In this document: one piece after another, positions 33,301 to 43,478 of the stretch
Numbering within the stretch: the stretch's first letter is position 1
Layout: every line of letters begins with the position of its first letter
Assembly (NCBI GenBank): GCA_936440205.1
Contig: OW387133.1
Coordinates: 11,870,001 to 11,934,000 of the forward strand
Direction: 5' to 3'
Length of the DNA stretch: 64,000 bases
Source of the DNA: Lepidonotus clava
Lineage: Eukaryota; Annelida; Polychaeta; Phyllodocida; Polynoidae
Program-made: the position numbers and the translations under genes
Notes under the pieces: generated by a model
What the model saw: only the letters and a program-made list of their open reading frames with translations
Told to the model about the DNA's origin: nothing
Databases searched by the model: none

Positions 33301-33984
33301 AGTCTCATATATTTATATAGGCTATTAGTAGCTAGACCATTATGCCTGCTACGGCAAAAGGTGGAATGTAATGATTTTGCAAGATGAGCAAAGGCATTGC
33401 TTCAGTGCCTGGTGGCACTCTGTTAAAGACGCTGGGCCTTCGCAGATGGGAGCTTCCAAAGGATCCACCCTTATCGACTGGAGACACCATCCGTAAAGGA
33501 GATTGCGGTCGTTGGGAGAGCGTTGGGGGGGGGGGGTTCAAAGCTGTTTGAGTGGATGGGATCTTAGCCAGTCAAGTGGAGGCTATACATGTCAGGTTCT
33601 TTGCACCCTCTGCAGGAGGTCGCATATTTCCCACGCTATTGATTGAGATGACGCAGGTCCATTGGTGTGCTATAGCCTTTTTTTTATTGTTATCAAGGCT
33701 TCACGCATGTACATGTTCTTCCAAAGATGAAACAAGATATGTGTGCAATGGTAGAAAGAAATGGTATGCGATGAACACATGATGTACACAGACACTCATT
33801 ATGGAACATACAGATAGTGTAAAGATTCAATAAGACAATATAGCATAATAATACAAAAACATCATACTCAGAGACATGATTACCAGTTATCCCACTAATG
33901 CGTACATGCATACATAGTCATAATTACAGTTGTACAACCTTAAGGATCATTATAGTTGTCAAGCCAAGTCAAGTCAGGGTCAAA

Positions 33985-34290
33985 TTAGTGTATAGATTTG
34001 AATCCTTTCTTAAACTTAAATTTGGTTGTTGAGCGCTGTACATTTTCTGGTATGCGGTCCCATAGCGTAATTCCACGATACATGGGACCTTTGTAATAGC
34101 AGCGTATATATACTCGTTGGGGATAACATTTCGATACACTAAGTATCTTCATCCTCCTGGCATCCCCTGCCATAAACCGTGACACGATGATAGTTGTGCA
34201 GTGGGCCGCGAAGCCAGGGCAAACAACCAAAATGAATAGATCACTTTTCATTGTGGGTACTCGTATAAGTTTGGCCTCTTTTCCACACAA
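33985..34290 (-). pseudogene. LINE reverse-transcriptase C-terminal fragment
   Basis: A 101-codon frame ends in RGITLWDRIPENVQRSTT then KFKFKKGFKSIH. The 'yrG..lWd.lP..v....s...FK..lk' pattern is the usual end of RT ORFs in CR1/L2/Jockey-like LINEs. Only the last part of the ORF remains, so the copy is 5'-truncated, which is normal for LINEs. About 200 bp downstream on the minus strand (to about 33790) look like its 3' UTR. Confidence 0.6.
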
Positions 34291-34295
34291 AAAAA

Positions 34296-34325
34296 CTACA
34301 TTTTTAACAACCGTCCTACTGGCCT
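34296..34325. repeat. 30-bp perfect dispersed repeat, copy 2
   Basis: Identical to 8331-8360. It sits directly at the upstream edge of the LINE fragment, so it may mark a repeat into which the LINE inserted or with which it was joined. Confidence 0.55.
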
Positions 34326-36497
34326 AAAAAAAAGCTTCTACCTTTACAAACCAATATCTTAGTAGATAATGTATACAGAGTTTGCGAAAAGGGAGGGATC
34401 CGCATATAGGCTGTATTAGCATGCACAGATGCAACGTTTTCCCTATATGTGAAGTATAAGTCTCCACCAAGGAGGAACTGGGGGAAGGGGGGTCAGGACC
34501 CCCTGGACTTCCCTCCCCTATGGATCCTGCAACAATGCAACTTTCAGAGGGTTGAGTTGCCAGAGGAATATCAAGCATGTATTCACAGAGGGGAATATCA
34601 TGAGTGGTTTCGACTATGTCTATATATAACGTATATACATATGTAACGTGTATATCATATATATAAGCTTCATTTGCCCATGGCTCGTGTAACCCGTTGT
34701 GCTGCAAACAAAGCCCCGGACGCCATATTATCTCCCTTTGACAGATATACATCAGAGTGGTTACTATGGCAACTGCGTTTCCATCCCGACCAAAGAGGGA
34801 CTACGTGAATATTTGATGAGCATATCGTGAGTTGTAGGTGTTATTGAAGGTGTTGATAAGCTGATAACGAAATCCTGACATATGTGTGTATACATATTGA
34901 TAATAATAGAGAAGGCTCATAAAGAGTTCACCTTCGTAAATAAGATCCTAAGCGTAAAGCCCTTTGTGAACGGTTTATCTCACGAGAGTACCACGTATGG
35001 TTAGCATGTGGAGGTATGCGTAGCGGCTTCACATATAGCTCATTATATATAATATAATCAGCAATTATGTAAATCAATTGCCTGATGCACATACAATTTA
35101 ATCTGTTAATTTCAACTCCTTTATAACTATAACTGGGGTTTGCTGTTGTAATAAGCCAGTATTCTTAAGCAGTGTTTATGAATTATCTAATCAACTGGTT
35201 TGCATAAATATTTTGGCAAATAGGCTTACTGATATCCATCAGATCTAGGTAAATGTTTGTAAACAATTACTCAATCAAAGGATCTATTACGCCTAGTCTA
35301 CATTGGGTATTGGGAAAAAGGCAACCATGTACCGACTTTCCCAATTATTCATTGTAGTAAGGCCTAATGTATATTGTAGCTGTTCAGTTATATAGTATTC
35401 TGACCAAAAGATAAGAGAACTTGAACTTTCATCAACTGATACATGATCACAGTGACTCCACACATTTGATGTGATAAGTGGGCCTGAGATGGGTTTGACT
35501 AAGGAAGATAGCCTCTCGTGTTGGAGTGGCCTAAATCTGGGTGGAAGGTCAGCAGATACACTTCAGTCTAATATCTTAGGATCTAAGCCGTGGTGAGGTC
35601 CCATACATGATACTCCTAATGTAACTCATCTACACGACTTTGGGCCTACCTTCCTGGACATCCATGCTGGGCAGGCTACAGGTAGTAGAGCGAAGTGGCT
35701 GTTAAACCTTCAGGATGTTGGTGCAGGACAAGGAAACACTTTGCACTGCTGGCACGAGGCGAACTTGTCTGTGCTCCTGGGCTGCTAATATTGCTTTAGT
35801 ACACTCCTCCAGCGGTGCCCCTCATCCGCACCGCCTGCACCACCGCCACCACCACACTGGCCACCACCAGCCACCACCACCTTTCCCTGGATATAGACTG
35901 TAGCTACATCCAAGCCCGCTAGTTGCCCAAAATAGAATGTATTTGGTAACTAGGTTATGGAAGGACTATCCCTGGATGCAGCTCCAAGCGCAGGCAGCGT
36001 CATGTCAGCGTACGTTCGCCTTTCCTACAGCAGGGGGAGGTGGCACTGGCGCACTACTTTCGGCCGGATAGAACAGAGTGTGATATTTGCCTCCGCATTA
36101 GCGATCTGGCCGTTGATGTGGTCGGACCTGTCAAGCACTTGCACAGAGCTACTATTTTATGTGAAAGGAGCTCTATACTAGTTCATAATCTAGAATAAGC
36201 ATAGATGCATTTGATGTGCATATATTATATATCCTCACTGATTGTTAATTTTAGAGAACTACATACTGTCGGCGTAGCTATTGTGCTGTGTTGGTCTCAG
36301 CCAGCCACAGCACTCTGCAATGAGATCACTCTGCATGCCTCTGCAGTGTGCTGGGTTCATATTCAGGTTGAGATCGGCCCAGCAGCAGAGTGATAGTCAT
36401 AGATCACACTCAGACTCAAACAAACAAGGATTGACTCACTGACAGTGCAAGTTGTTCGACTTTTTAAATTGAGAGTAAAACCTTATCAAAAGCCAGG

Positions 36498-37567
36498 GGA
36501 CACTAGAGATGAGTGTATAGAGCGGCAATTGTATTTTCCTTTCATCTAACAGCATTCCCATATATCAAATACCTCAAAATATGCACTTTTGCTTTCATCT
36601 AATACCATTCACATATATCAAATACCTGTAAATATCCCTTTTTTGTATATGTTTTTCTAATAATGTAAATGCAAAATACAAAATACAAAATATAACAAAC
36701 TTGATATGAAATACTTTAATATCATTCATAAAAGTTATTACCATTAAACTACATCCTAAATACCAAATACAAAATGCTTCCAATTCCTATAATTATATCT
36801 ACATTAGCATATTGCCGAAACCCAAATACTAAATACTAAATATACCCAATACTTTAATATCATTCATATAAGTTATCACCATTAAACTAGATCTACACCC
36901 TAAATACCAAATACAAAATGCTTCCAATTCCTATAATTATATCTACATTAGCATATTGCCGAAACCCAAATACTAAATACTAAATACCATATACACAAGT
37001 ACACTAGGGGACTCGACGTGAGAGTGCAAGTACAGGCCATTTTTTCTAGCCATCTGATTGGTCGAGAGGTGGTCATGTGACGCCGAGTTAGCCAAAATCT
37101 GACCTTTATGACCTCTCCCCAAAACAAAATACTAAATACCAAATACTAAATACCAAATACTAAATGGCAAATAGTAAATACTAAATGGCACAAACCAATT
37201 ACCCAGGAAAGCCAAAGGTACACTTGCATTTACTTCACAGGAAAAAGGTTTTGGTATTTGGTATTTAGTATTTGCTATTTAGTATTTGCTATTTGGTATT
37301 TTGGTTTTGGGATAAGTTATTAAATGAAATGCAAACATGACAACTTTGGGTATTTTCAATATGATACTTATGTTTTACCACTTTCAATAAAGGTTTGTGC
37401 ATTTAGGATAATGATATTTGATATATTTCTTTAAGGATACTTAAATATAATGAATTCATAGTGAGAAAAGGTAGATTTAGAGCAATTTAGATCTTCTTAA
37501 TACTTTATGGTGGCTTTGGAGCAAAGCAAAATACAATTGCCACTCTATACACGCATCACTAGAGTCC
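36498..37567. mobile_element. Palindromic DNA transposon-like element, about 1.07 kb
   Basis: The ends are inverted copies about 40 bp long. The left reads GGACACTAGAGATGAGTG then tatagagcggcaattgtatttt. The right, reverse-complemented, reads GGACTCTAGTGATGCGTG then tatagagtggcaattgtatttt. Inside are (a)aatacc/aatact arrays that face each other in opposite orientation (about 37125-37190 against 37250-37310) and a tandem pair of about 140-bp units (about 36700 and 36845). No transposase. Confidence 0.65.
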
Positions 37568-37590
37568 AATCTTAGCTTGTGATAGGCTCA

Positions 37591-37738
37591 CATACATACA
37601 TACATACATACATACATACATACATACATACACACATACATACATACATACATACATACATACATACATACATACATACATACATACATACATACATACA
37701 TGTATACATACATACATACATACATACATACATACATG
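37591..37738. repeat. (CATA)n microsatellite
   Basis: About 37 near-perfect catа units with a few interruptions. The minus-strand ORFs translated from it (MYVC repeats) are artefacts. Confidence 0.95.
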
Positions 37739-38200
37739 CATAGATGTGTTGTATACAGTAGACTTATACGTATTAGGCCTATATGCATGCATACGCCCAT
37801 ACATACATATATATACACATAACATAGGGACCACCCTTGATATGACCCTGGCAATTAAATTTATTAGGGCATAAAGCTACCAATAACCAACCAACTATAA
37901 CAATAGGGCTACATCCAAACAAAATAGCAAATGCAGCTTATTTCGCTTATCCGTACAAAATGTCACTTTGAAAATTATTCAGTTTCTTGTTATTTAATCC
38001 TCTCGACCCTAAGTAATTCAGGCAGACGCAGTTCCAAGTTTTCTTATATTTAGCTCCTGAATGCTAATTTTGACCTATTTTGTAGACAAAGGCATGGAAA
38101 AACAAATAAAAATAATGTATCTAATGGCAATATAAAGATATGTAATGGATATATTTTCAAATCAACTTCCAAAACAGAAGTACATGCAGTAGCAAAAAGA

Positions 38201-38228
38201 CAACAACAACAACAACAACAACAACAAA
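38201..38228. repeat. (CAA)n microsatellite
   Basis: About nine caa units. Confidence 0.9.
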
Positions 38229-38356
38229 ATCCGCCACTACAATGTCAGCAGAGACTATAGACCTTTTAAGTGACCCCCAACCTATGAAATGGTGTCCTAC
38301 TAAAACATATCCAGGACTCACCATGACACTACATTTGAGATGTATCTAATGATAAA

Positions 38357-38464
38357 CAGTGGCGGATCCAGGATTTTTGAAAAAAAAAAGGGGGGGGGGT
38401 CTTAAATTACTTTTTCGCCGAGTTTTACATTAAGAAAATGTAAAATTGGCTACATCCGCCACTG
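38357..38464. mobile_element. MITE of the CAGGGGCGGATCCAGG family, copy 3
   Basis: 108 bp. It starts CAGTGGCGGATCCAGG and ends ATCCGCCACTG. A 5-bp direct repeat ATAAA lies at 38352-38356 and 38465-38469. The interior has an A-run then a G-run. It is the shortest of the three copies. Confidence 0.78.
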
Positions 38465-39304
38465 ATAAATTTTACAACTTATGTAGCATTCCAATATAGC
38501 TCAAAATTCACAGACATATATACGCTGGTTGAGCAGGACCTGAATCCCCGCCACCCAATGAAAACTTCGTAAAGATCATGAAATAAAGTGATTTGTAAAG
38601 TATGGTCTAGGGTCTAGATGGTTAGAACAATGCTACTGATTCATTTGCATCAGCAGTCAAATACCTCAAGCCTTAAGAATATGTATTTCCAGCTCAAATT
38701 ATCAATCAATTAAGACAATGCACCCACCGGCTAGGTTAGGTTGCGTTAAGACACTGTAATATAACTGCCATATAACTGATAAAATTGACTCATATAATGT
38801 AATCCCACCTAGGAACATAGGGTCAGCATAGAGGTCTAGGCTACAACAAGTTGAGTAGTGGTTATCATGACCGTGTTTGTGTAACTTTTTACATGCAAAG
38901 TATATCTTCAGTTTGGTCGCACATGTGGCAAGCATGTTTGCCCCTCCGCTTTAATTTAGTTTCAATATGGGGTCATTTGAGGTCAATAGTTGTCTTTTGT
39001 TGTCATTAAAATTTTGCTTTTCATCATTGTTGTACCTTCTTAACATTTTACCGTACTCTTCACTCGCGCTAGTCGTTCACCTCTGTTTTTGACAGTCCAA
39101 TTTCTGTATAACAAGGACAAATAGACCATAGATTCTCTACAATACAAATCGATTAGATACACAGAGGTCTCACTATCTACAACAATTTTAAAACCCTTGC
39201 AGGAAACATATCATTCAAATTGCAATTCAAAGGGAAATATCTCAAAAGATTTAAAAGAAGATTAAGAATGAAATATCAGGTACTGACGCGACATCCTATT
39301 CAGT

Positions 39305-39310
39305 GAAATG
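39305..39310. other. Polinton target-site duplication, left
   Basis: GAAATG, repeated in the same orientation directly after the right end (53838-53843). Confidence 0.88.
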
Positions 39311-39343
39311 AGTAGTATAGTAGGATGCTGGTGATTCCTGGAT

Positions 39344-39577
39344 GGTTAACTGGTTAAACATTTCTATTCTTGGCTGTTTGGATGTTGTTGAAATGGTGGA
39401 TGGATGGGTGGGGAGGAGGATATTAATTAAAGAAACAATGTAGAAAGATAATTAGGAGTTTTTAATTATACATTTAGAGACTTTAATAGTACTTTAAACT
39501 CCCATTAGGGGATAAAGGTATTTACAAATGAGACTGTGTTATCCTGGTGGTTGGTTAACTGGTTAAACATTTCTATT
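39344..39577. repeat. Subterminal direct repeat in Polinton arm 1
   Basis: ggttaactggttaaacatttctatt at 39344-39368 recurs at 39553-39577. The mirror pair in arm 2 is 53571-53595 and 53780-53804. It may bind the element's own proteins; that is inference. Confidence 0.75.
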
Positions 39578-39787
39578 TCTGGGCATTCTCCGGTGGGTAT
39601 TATCACAATGGGTGGGTGTGGCTATGCAAATGAGTTCCTTTGTATGGATTAATGAATAATGGTATATCTATTGAATTTTTAAATTCAATTAATGAATTCT
39701 GATTGGTCGACAGAAAAATGCTTTAATCTGATTAGTTCTCCCAGATGCTTGTATAATTGATGTTGCTATGGTGACAGACAGTCAACA

Positions 39788-39903
39788 CACCTGCTCTCCA
39801 TTATGCAAGACCTGAACCATTGAAACCACCTGCCCTCTATTATGCAAGACCTGAACCATTGAACACACCTGCCCTCTATTGAGAATGACCTGAACTGTTG
39901 AAT
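39788..39903. repeat. 39-bp tandem repeat, three units (arm 1)
   Basis: Units start at 39788, 39827 and 39866 with CACCTGC/CACCTGCCCTCTATT, then atgcaagacctgaaccattgaa. The third is more diverged. The mirror copy is at 53245-53360. Confidence 0.8.
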
Positions 39904-39907
39904 TTCG

Positions 39908-40042
39908 GGTGATGTGTCATGGCTTGACTCAAATAATAGTTTAGTGTTTTTCTGCTAGGTGGCACCACCTTTCAGAGTCTCATAGTTCCAGTCTAAGGGC
40001 CTAGGTGGCAGCATCATTGCGCTACCGCTGACCACTGACAGC
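39908..40042. repeat. Polinton inner/outer direct repeat, outer copy (arm 1)
   Basis: This 135-bp segment recurs in the same orientation, diverged, at 45619-45752 near the dyad centre. The two share tcatggcttgact, aataatagtttagtgttttt, catagttccagtctaagg and the ctaggtggca core. The mirror copies are 53106-53240 and 47396-47529. Confidence 0.8.
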
Positions 40043-40336
40043 AAAGCATTATTTGAATTCAAATGCTTGAATCCAACCATCATTTCATGTTGGCATTTAT
40101 TCAACAGTTAAACCGATATTTCAGATGGTAGGGGAGAACTTGTTTCTGAACCTAGGTGATAACATTAAAGAGTGGTCATCTAATGACATTTCAGCATTAT
40201 TTGAATTCAAATAACGCTAAAAATTGCTGCCACCTTTTCAAGCAGTACTTAAGTCGAATCAAAGCAAGAAACAATTCATTTGATGAGTAGCTTCAGTGGT
40301 GTTCAGACGTAAAGCTAGAGAGAGACTCTTGAGATA

Positions 40337-41038
40337 ATGTCTGAAGGATACCTGGAGAATGTAGAAGGTCCTGTATTTCCAGGACTCAGGGCTCCTTGTA
40401 ATGTTATGGTGGCTGGAGTGTCAAGCAGTGGGAAAACCACACTGGTGCACAAGATATTGAAGCACAAAGACATTATGTATACCCGTCCCATAAGGAAGGT
40501 GATGTATTGCATGAGTGTCGACCAACCTTTGTATAACGAGATGCGGAAGGATGTTCCAGGATTGGCGTTTCACCGAGGCGTCCCGACAGAAGAAGACTTG
40601 GATGCTTTCACGGATGGCTCTCAGCACTGTTTGGTGGTGTTGGACGACTTGATGGAGCAGGTAGTGCGGAGTGTGGATGCCCAGAATCTTTTTACCAAAT
40701 ATTCGCACCACAAACAAATTTCGGTGATTTTCATAACTCAAAATATATTTTCGAGCGGGAAATGTGCCCGAAACATATCAATTAACTGTCATTACTTCCT
40801 TCTCTTATGTAACCCCCGAGACGTGAGGCAAATAAACATTTTGGCCGATCAAACGGGGCTAGGAGTAGTGATGAAAGAAAGTTACAAGGACTGCGTGTTG
40901 ACAAGGCGTTATGGATACCAACTTATATCCTTGCATCCAGCGGTCATGAGTGCTGCGGCTGTGGAGAACCCCCCTCGACTGAGATCGAGGATACACACTA
41001 ACATTTTCCCAGGAGAGGATTTGATTTCCTATCTATAA
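40337..41038 (+). CDS. Polinton packaging ATPase, arm 1
   Basis: 233 residues. P-loop ATPase of the FtsK/HerA (A32-like) type that powers genome packaging in Polintons and related dsDNA viruses. Walker A is GVSSSGKT (residues 27-34); Walker B is LVVLDD (99-104); and a TQN sensor-like segment (VIFITQNIF) follows at about 136-144, where related ATPases have a polar residue after beta-4. The length is normal for the family. ATG at 40337 follows an in-frame gap of about 1 kb from the element end. It is the first gene from the terminus and transcription points to the centre of the palindrome. Confidence 0.88.
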   Translation: MSEGYLENVEGPVFPGLRAPCNVMVAGVSSSGKTTLVHKILKHKDIMYTRPIRKVMYCMSVDQPLYNEMRKDVPGLAFHRGVPTEEDLDAFTDGSQHCLVVLDDLMEQVVRSVDAQNLFTKYSHHKQISVIFITQNIFSSGKCARNISINCHYFLLLCNPRDVRQINILADQTGLGVVMKESYKDCVLTRRYGYQLISLHPAVMSAAAVENPPRLRSRIHTNIFPGEDLISYL

Positions 41039-41106
41039 AAGGAGAATCCAGGAGGAAGGCTTCGTCATTTCGTGACAGTCTGTCGTAGAGTGCACACTGC
41101 AGAGAC

Positions 41107-41433
41107 ATGTCAGCAAGGCTGAGCAAGTGTGGTGACTATTTAAAAGCCATCCTGAAAGGAAGCAACGTTCAGGGCGAGGCCTTGTTGGTGACGGCATCAG
41201 ATCAACAAGTCAACTGTCTGGGAGAAATCTTCTACAACTTGCAGAGACTCCCCTTGGGAAAGAAGGCCAAGGCTTTGGTGACAAAGTATAGAAAAGTGGT
41301 GGATGCGATTGCCAACCTTGCCGTGAAGGTGAAAAGCCGTTTGTTGATGGTACAAAAATTTGCCAAAAAAATCTTGATGATCTTGATGTCTGTCAAAGTA
41401 CGACTTCTCAGTCTACTGGCCCCGTCATCATGA
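41107..41433 (+). CDS. Small conserved Polinton-type ORF, arm 1
   Basis: 108 residues. It carries a pattern I associate with short ORFs of animal Polintons: NVQGEALLVTASDQQVNCLGEIFYNLQRLPLG, then K..K.L.......V. The C-terminal half is basic and hydrophobic (KSRLLMVQKFAKKILMILMS), possibly membrane- or DNA-associated. It starts 69 bp after the ATPase stop and its stop overlaps the next start (ATGA at 41430). Role unknown. Confidence 0.6.
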   Translation: MSARLSKCGDYLKAILKGSNVQGEALLVTASDQQVNCLGEIFYNLQRLPLGKKAKALVTKYRKVVDAIANLAVKVKSRLLMVQKFAKKILMILMSVKVRLLSLLAPSS

Positions 41434-41933
41434 AAAAGTACATTACCGTGTCGTATGAAGAATACACTAGGTTGAAAAAAATTGAAGACGGTGGTCAAAC
41501 CAAGGTCGGCAAGACTACTGAGCCGAGTCAAGCCCAGACAAGCACTGGTGAAGCTAATCAACCTCCTCCACCAAGGCGTCCGCCAGCACCACCACCAAAG
41601 CAGCAACAGCCTGAACCAGCTGAAGAGGAGCCTCTCACACCGCCACCACCACCACCTCCAAAACAGAGATCACCACTGAGATCACGACCGTCACCACCAC
41701 CACCGCTACCCCCACCCCCACCCGGGGAACCGGCAAAGAAGAAACGAAAAGTACAATTGGGAGTGAGAGAGGAGGACAGATCCGTCGAAACCATCCCACC
41801 TATAAGACATAATCCGCGACCATTGCGACAGACACGAACTGATTGGAAGACGGCATGGAAAACAGGATGGAAGAAAGGGGACAGCGGCAGGGACGGAAAG
41901 CGGCTACAGACGATGAGGTCGAAGACTACCTGA
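41430..41933 (+). CDS. Proline-rich ORF with NLS, arm 1
   Basis: 167 residues. A short ordered start (MKKYITVSYEEYTRLKKIED) is followed by about 80 residues dominated by Pro (PPPPPPPKQRS), then PAKKKRKVQLG, which closely matches the SV40-type monopartite nuclear localisation signal. The C-terminus is basic (DWKTAWKTGWKKG). The last 79 bp overlap the integrase ORF in another frame. A nuclear role is inferred; no family name. Confidence 0.6.
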   Translation: MKKYITVSYEEYTRLKKIEDGGQTKVGKTTEPSQAQTSTGEANQPPPPRRPPAPPPKQQQPEPAEEEPLTPPPPPPPKQRSPLRSRPSPPPPLPPPPPGEPAKKKRKVQLGVREEDRSVETIPPIRHNPRPLRQTRTDWKTAWKTGWKKGDSGRDGKRLQTMRSKTT

Positions 41934-43033
41934 AATCCATTTATTACGACACCCGCCATCCAGCAGGATTTGCTGGGGCAGTGGCTGTATACAATGCTGT
42001 TCGAGCAGAGGCAAAACATGCCATCAGTCTGAAAAGAGTTCGGGAATGGCTGCAAAAACAAGAGGCTTACAACACATTCCGACCAGCGCGGAAGAGGTTT
42101 CCCAGACCCAGGGTGATTGTAAATGACAAGGATGCCCAGTGGGAGGTGGACACGTTGAACATGAATGGAGTGAGAAAGTACAACGATGACTATGGATACA
42201 TCCTGGTATGCATCGACGTGTTGACTCGTCATCTCATTACCAGACCCTTGAAAGCATTGAGGGGAGGCGATGTGAAAGTGGCGTTCGAGGACATTTTCAG
42301 ATTCAACGAAGAACCCAGAACCATTCGTACTGATCGGGGAAGTGAGTTTGTCAACAGCGTTATGAAAGGGTACTTCCTGTCCAAGAAAATACACCATTTC
42401 CTCACCAACAACGAAACAAAAGCGTCACTAGCCGAAAGAGTCATCAGGAGTATACGCATGCGAATCGGCCGACTATTCAAAGGCAAGCATAGTTTTGATT
42501 GGGTGTCACGGCTGGAAGGTGTCACGGAGGCCTACAATTTGTCCAAGCATCGATCCCTGGGTACTTCGCCCCTGGAAGCCATGTGTGTCACGGACAAAAA
42601 CACGCTTTGGCATCACCAGTACAAGCGCAACGATTCGGCCACGGCCACGGGACCAAACCTACCTTTCCAATTTGACCCTGGAGATCGAGTCAAAGCGTCC
42701 TACTTGAGCAAGCCGTTTGACAGGGCCTATTCGGAGAGATGGGGAAAGATGATCTACACGATCACTGGACGCAAGATGAGTCAAGGGTATCAAATGTACA
42801 AGCTCAAGAATTGGCAAAACGAACCGATCGAGGGCTGGTTTTACACACCCGAACTACAGCGTGTGGTGGTCGACGAGAACACCCAATACGAGGTGGAACG
42901 TGTCATCAAGAGACGGACAACGGGTCCGAGGAATGCTAGGCGAAAGGAAGTCCTGGTGAAATGGTTGGGGTGGAACGACTCATATAATAGTTACATCCCC
43001 GAAAGCGACTTAGTCCAGTTTGAGCAGTCGTGA
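41855..43033 (+). CDS. Polinton integrase with chromodomain, arm 1
   Basis: About 392 residues from the first ATG. Retroviral-type DDE integrase, which inserts the element and makes the 6-bp duplication. The catalytic core shows WEVDTLNM (first Asp, about residue 99), RTIRTDRGSEFVN (second Asp, about 160) and SLAERVIRSI (Glu, about 194). A C-terminal chromodomain lies at about 343-392 (YEVERVIKRR... VLVKWLGWNDSYNSYIPESD), which would read methylated histone tails and could steer insertion. Start chosen at the first ATG; the frame opens 12 bp earlier. It ends overlapping the next ORF's frame. Confidence 0.9.
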   Translation: MENRMEERGQRQGRKAATDDEVEDYLKSIYYDTRHPAGFAGAVAVYNAVRAEAKHAISLKRVREWLQKQEAYNTFRPARKRFPRPRVIVNDKDAQWEVDTLNMNGVRKYNDDYGYILVCIDVLTRHLITRPLKALRGGDVKVAFEDIFRFNEEPRTIRTDRGSEFVNSVMKGYFLSKKIHHFLTNNETKASLAERVIRSIRMRIGRLFKGKHSFDWVSRLEGVTEAYNLSKHRSLGTSPLEAMCVTDKNTLWHHQYKRNDSATATGPNLPFQFDPGDRVKASYLSKPFDRAYSERWGKMIYTITGRKMSQGYQMYKLKNWQNEPIEGWFYTPELQRVVVDENTQYEVERVIKRRTTGPRNARRKEVLVKWLGWNDSYNSYIPESDLVQFEQS

Positions 43034-43047
43034 GGGACAGACGTGTC

Positions 43048-43470
43048 ATGTATCTCTTCCTGAGTTCGGACGACAGCCTCAAAATACACGCAGACAACAC
43101 GGCTACTGATTTCATAGTCACCCTGCCTTCCCCGCTGTACTTGGATCGCGAAGCTCGGTGGGAGTGTGGTCTTTGCGACCTGAGCATTATCACCAAGAAC
43201 AGCTCGTCGGTGAAACGAGCCGATCGGTTGCACGTGTATTGTAATTTGATCGAGACGTCCTACGAGCAGGGATCCACACACCCCATACTCAAAACGGCTC
43301 AGCTGAAGACGGTGAAAAACAACGTGGCGTTTTATAATCCACCCTACTACATGAGAGTGGCTCGAGAGCGGATCGACTCGATTCACGTGTATTTAAGGCT
43401 CGACAAAGGAAAAGTTCCCTCATTTGACGAGGGGATCACAAAGTGTACACTTCACCTGCGTCCAGTTTAA
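43048..43470 (+). CDS. Penton-like minor capsid protein, arm 1
   Basis: 140 residues from ATG (MYLFLSSDD). The 'F.V.LP.PL.L....WE.GL..I' pattern (FIVTLPSPLYLDREARWECG) is what penton/minor capsid proteins of animal Polintons and adintoviruses look like, a single jelly-roll that fills vertices. It follows the integrase by a few bases and precedes the basic ORF. Arm 2's copy differs by at least one residue. Confidence 0.6.
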   Translation: MYLFLSSDDSLKIHADNTATDFIVTLPSPLYLDREARWECGLCDLSIITKNSSSVKRADRLHVYCNLIETSYEQGSTHPILKTAQLKTVKNNVAFYNPPYYMRVARERIDSIHVYLRLDKGKVPSFDEGITKCTLHLRPV

Positions 43471-43478
43471 ACTCCGTC

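Larger units (their letters stand above)
31308..39310. other. Host interval without a recognisable gene
   Basis: About 8 kb of AT-rich DNA between the LTR element and the Polinton. It holds two MITEs of the CAGGGGCGGATCCAGG family, a larger palindromic element (36498-37567), a LINE 3' fragment and TA, CATA, CAA and G-run microsatellites. (cac)-rich sequence at 35820-35890 is low complexity, not a gene. No exon set could be assembled. Confidence 0.5.

Noticed and set aside
37559-37854. Minus-strand ORFs of repeated MYVC
   Set aside because: Translation of the CATA microsatellite.
41558-42397. 279-codon minus-strand ORF over the proline-rich and integrase genes (and its mirror)
   Set aside because: Glycine-rich shadow of the polyproline stretch; no domain.
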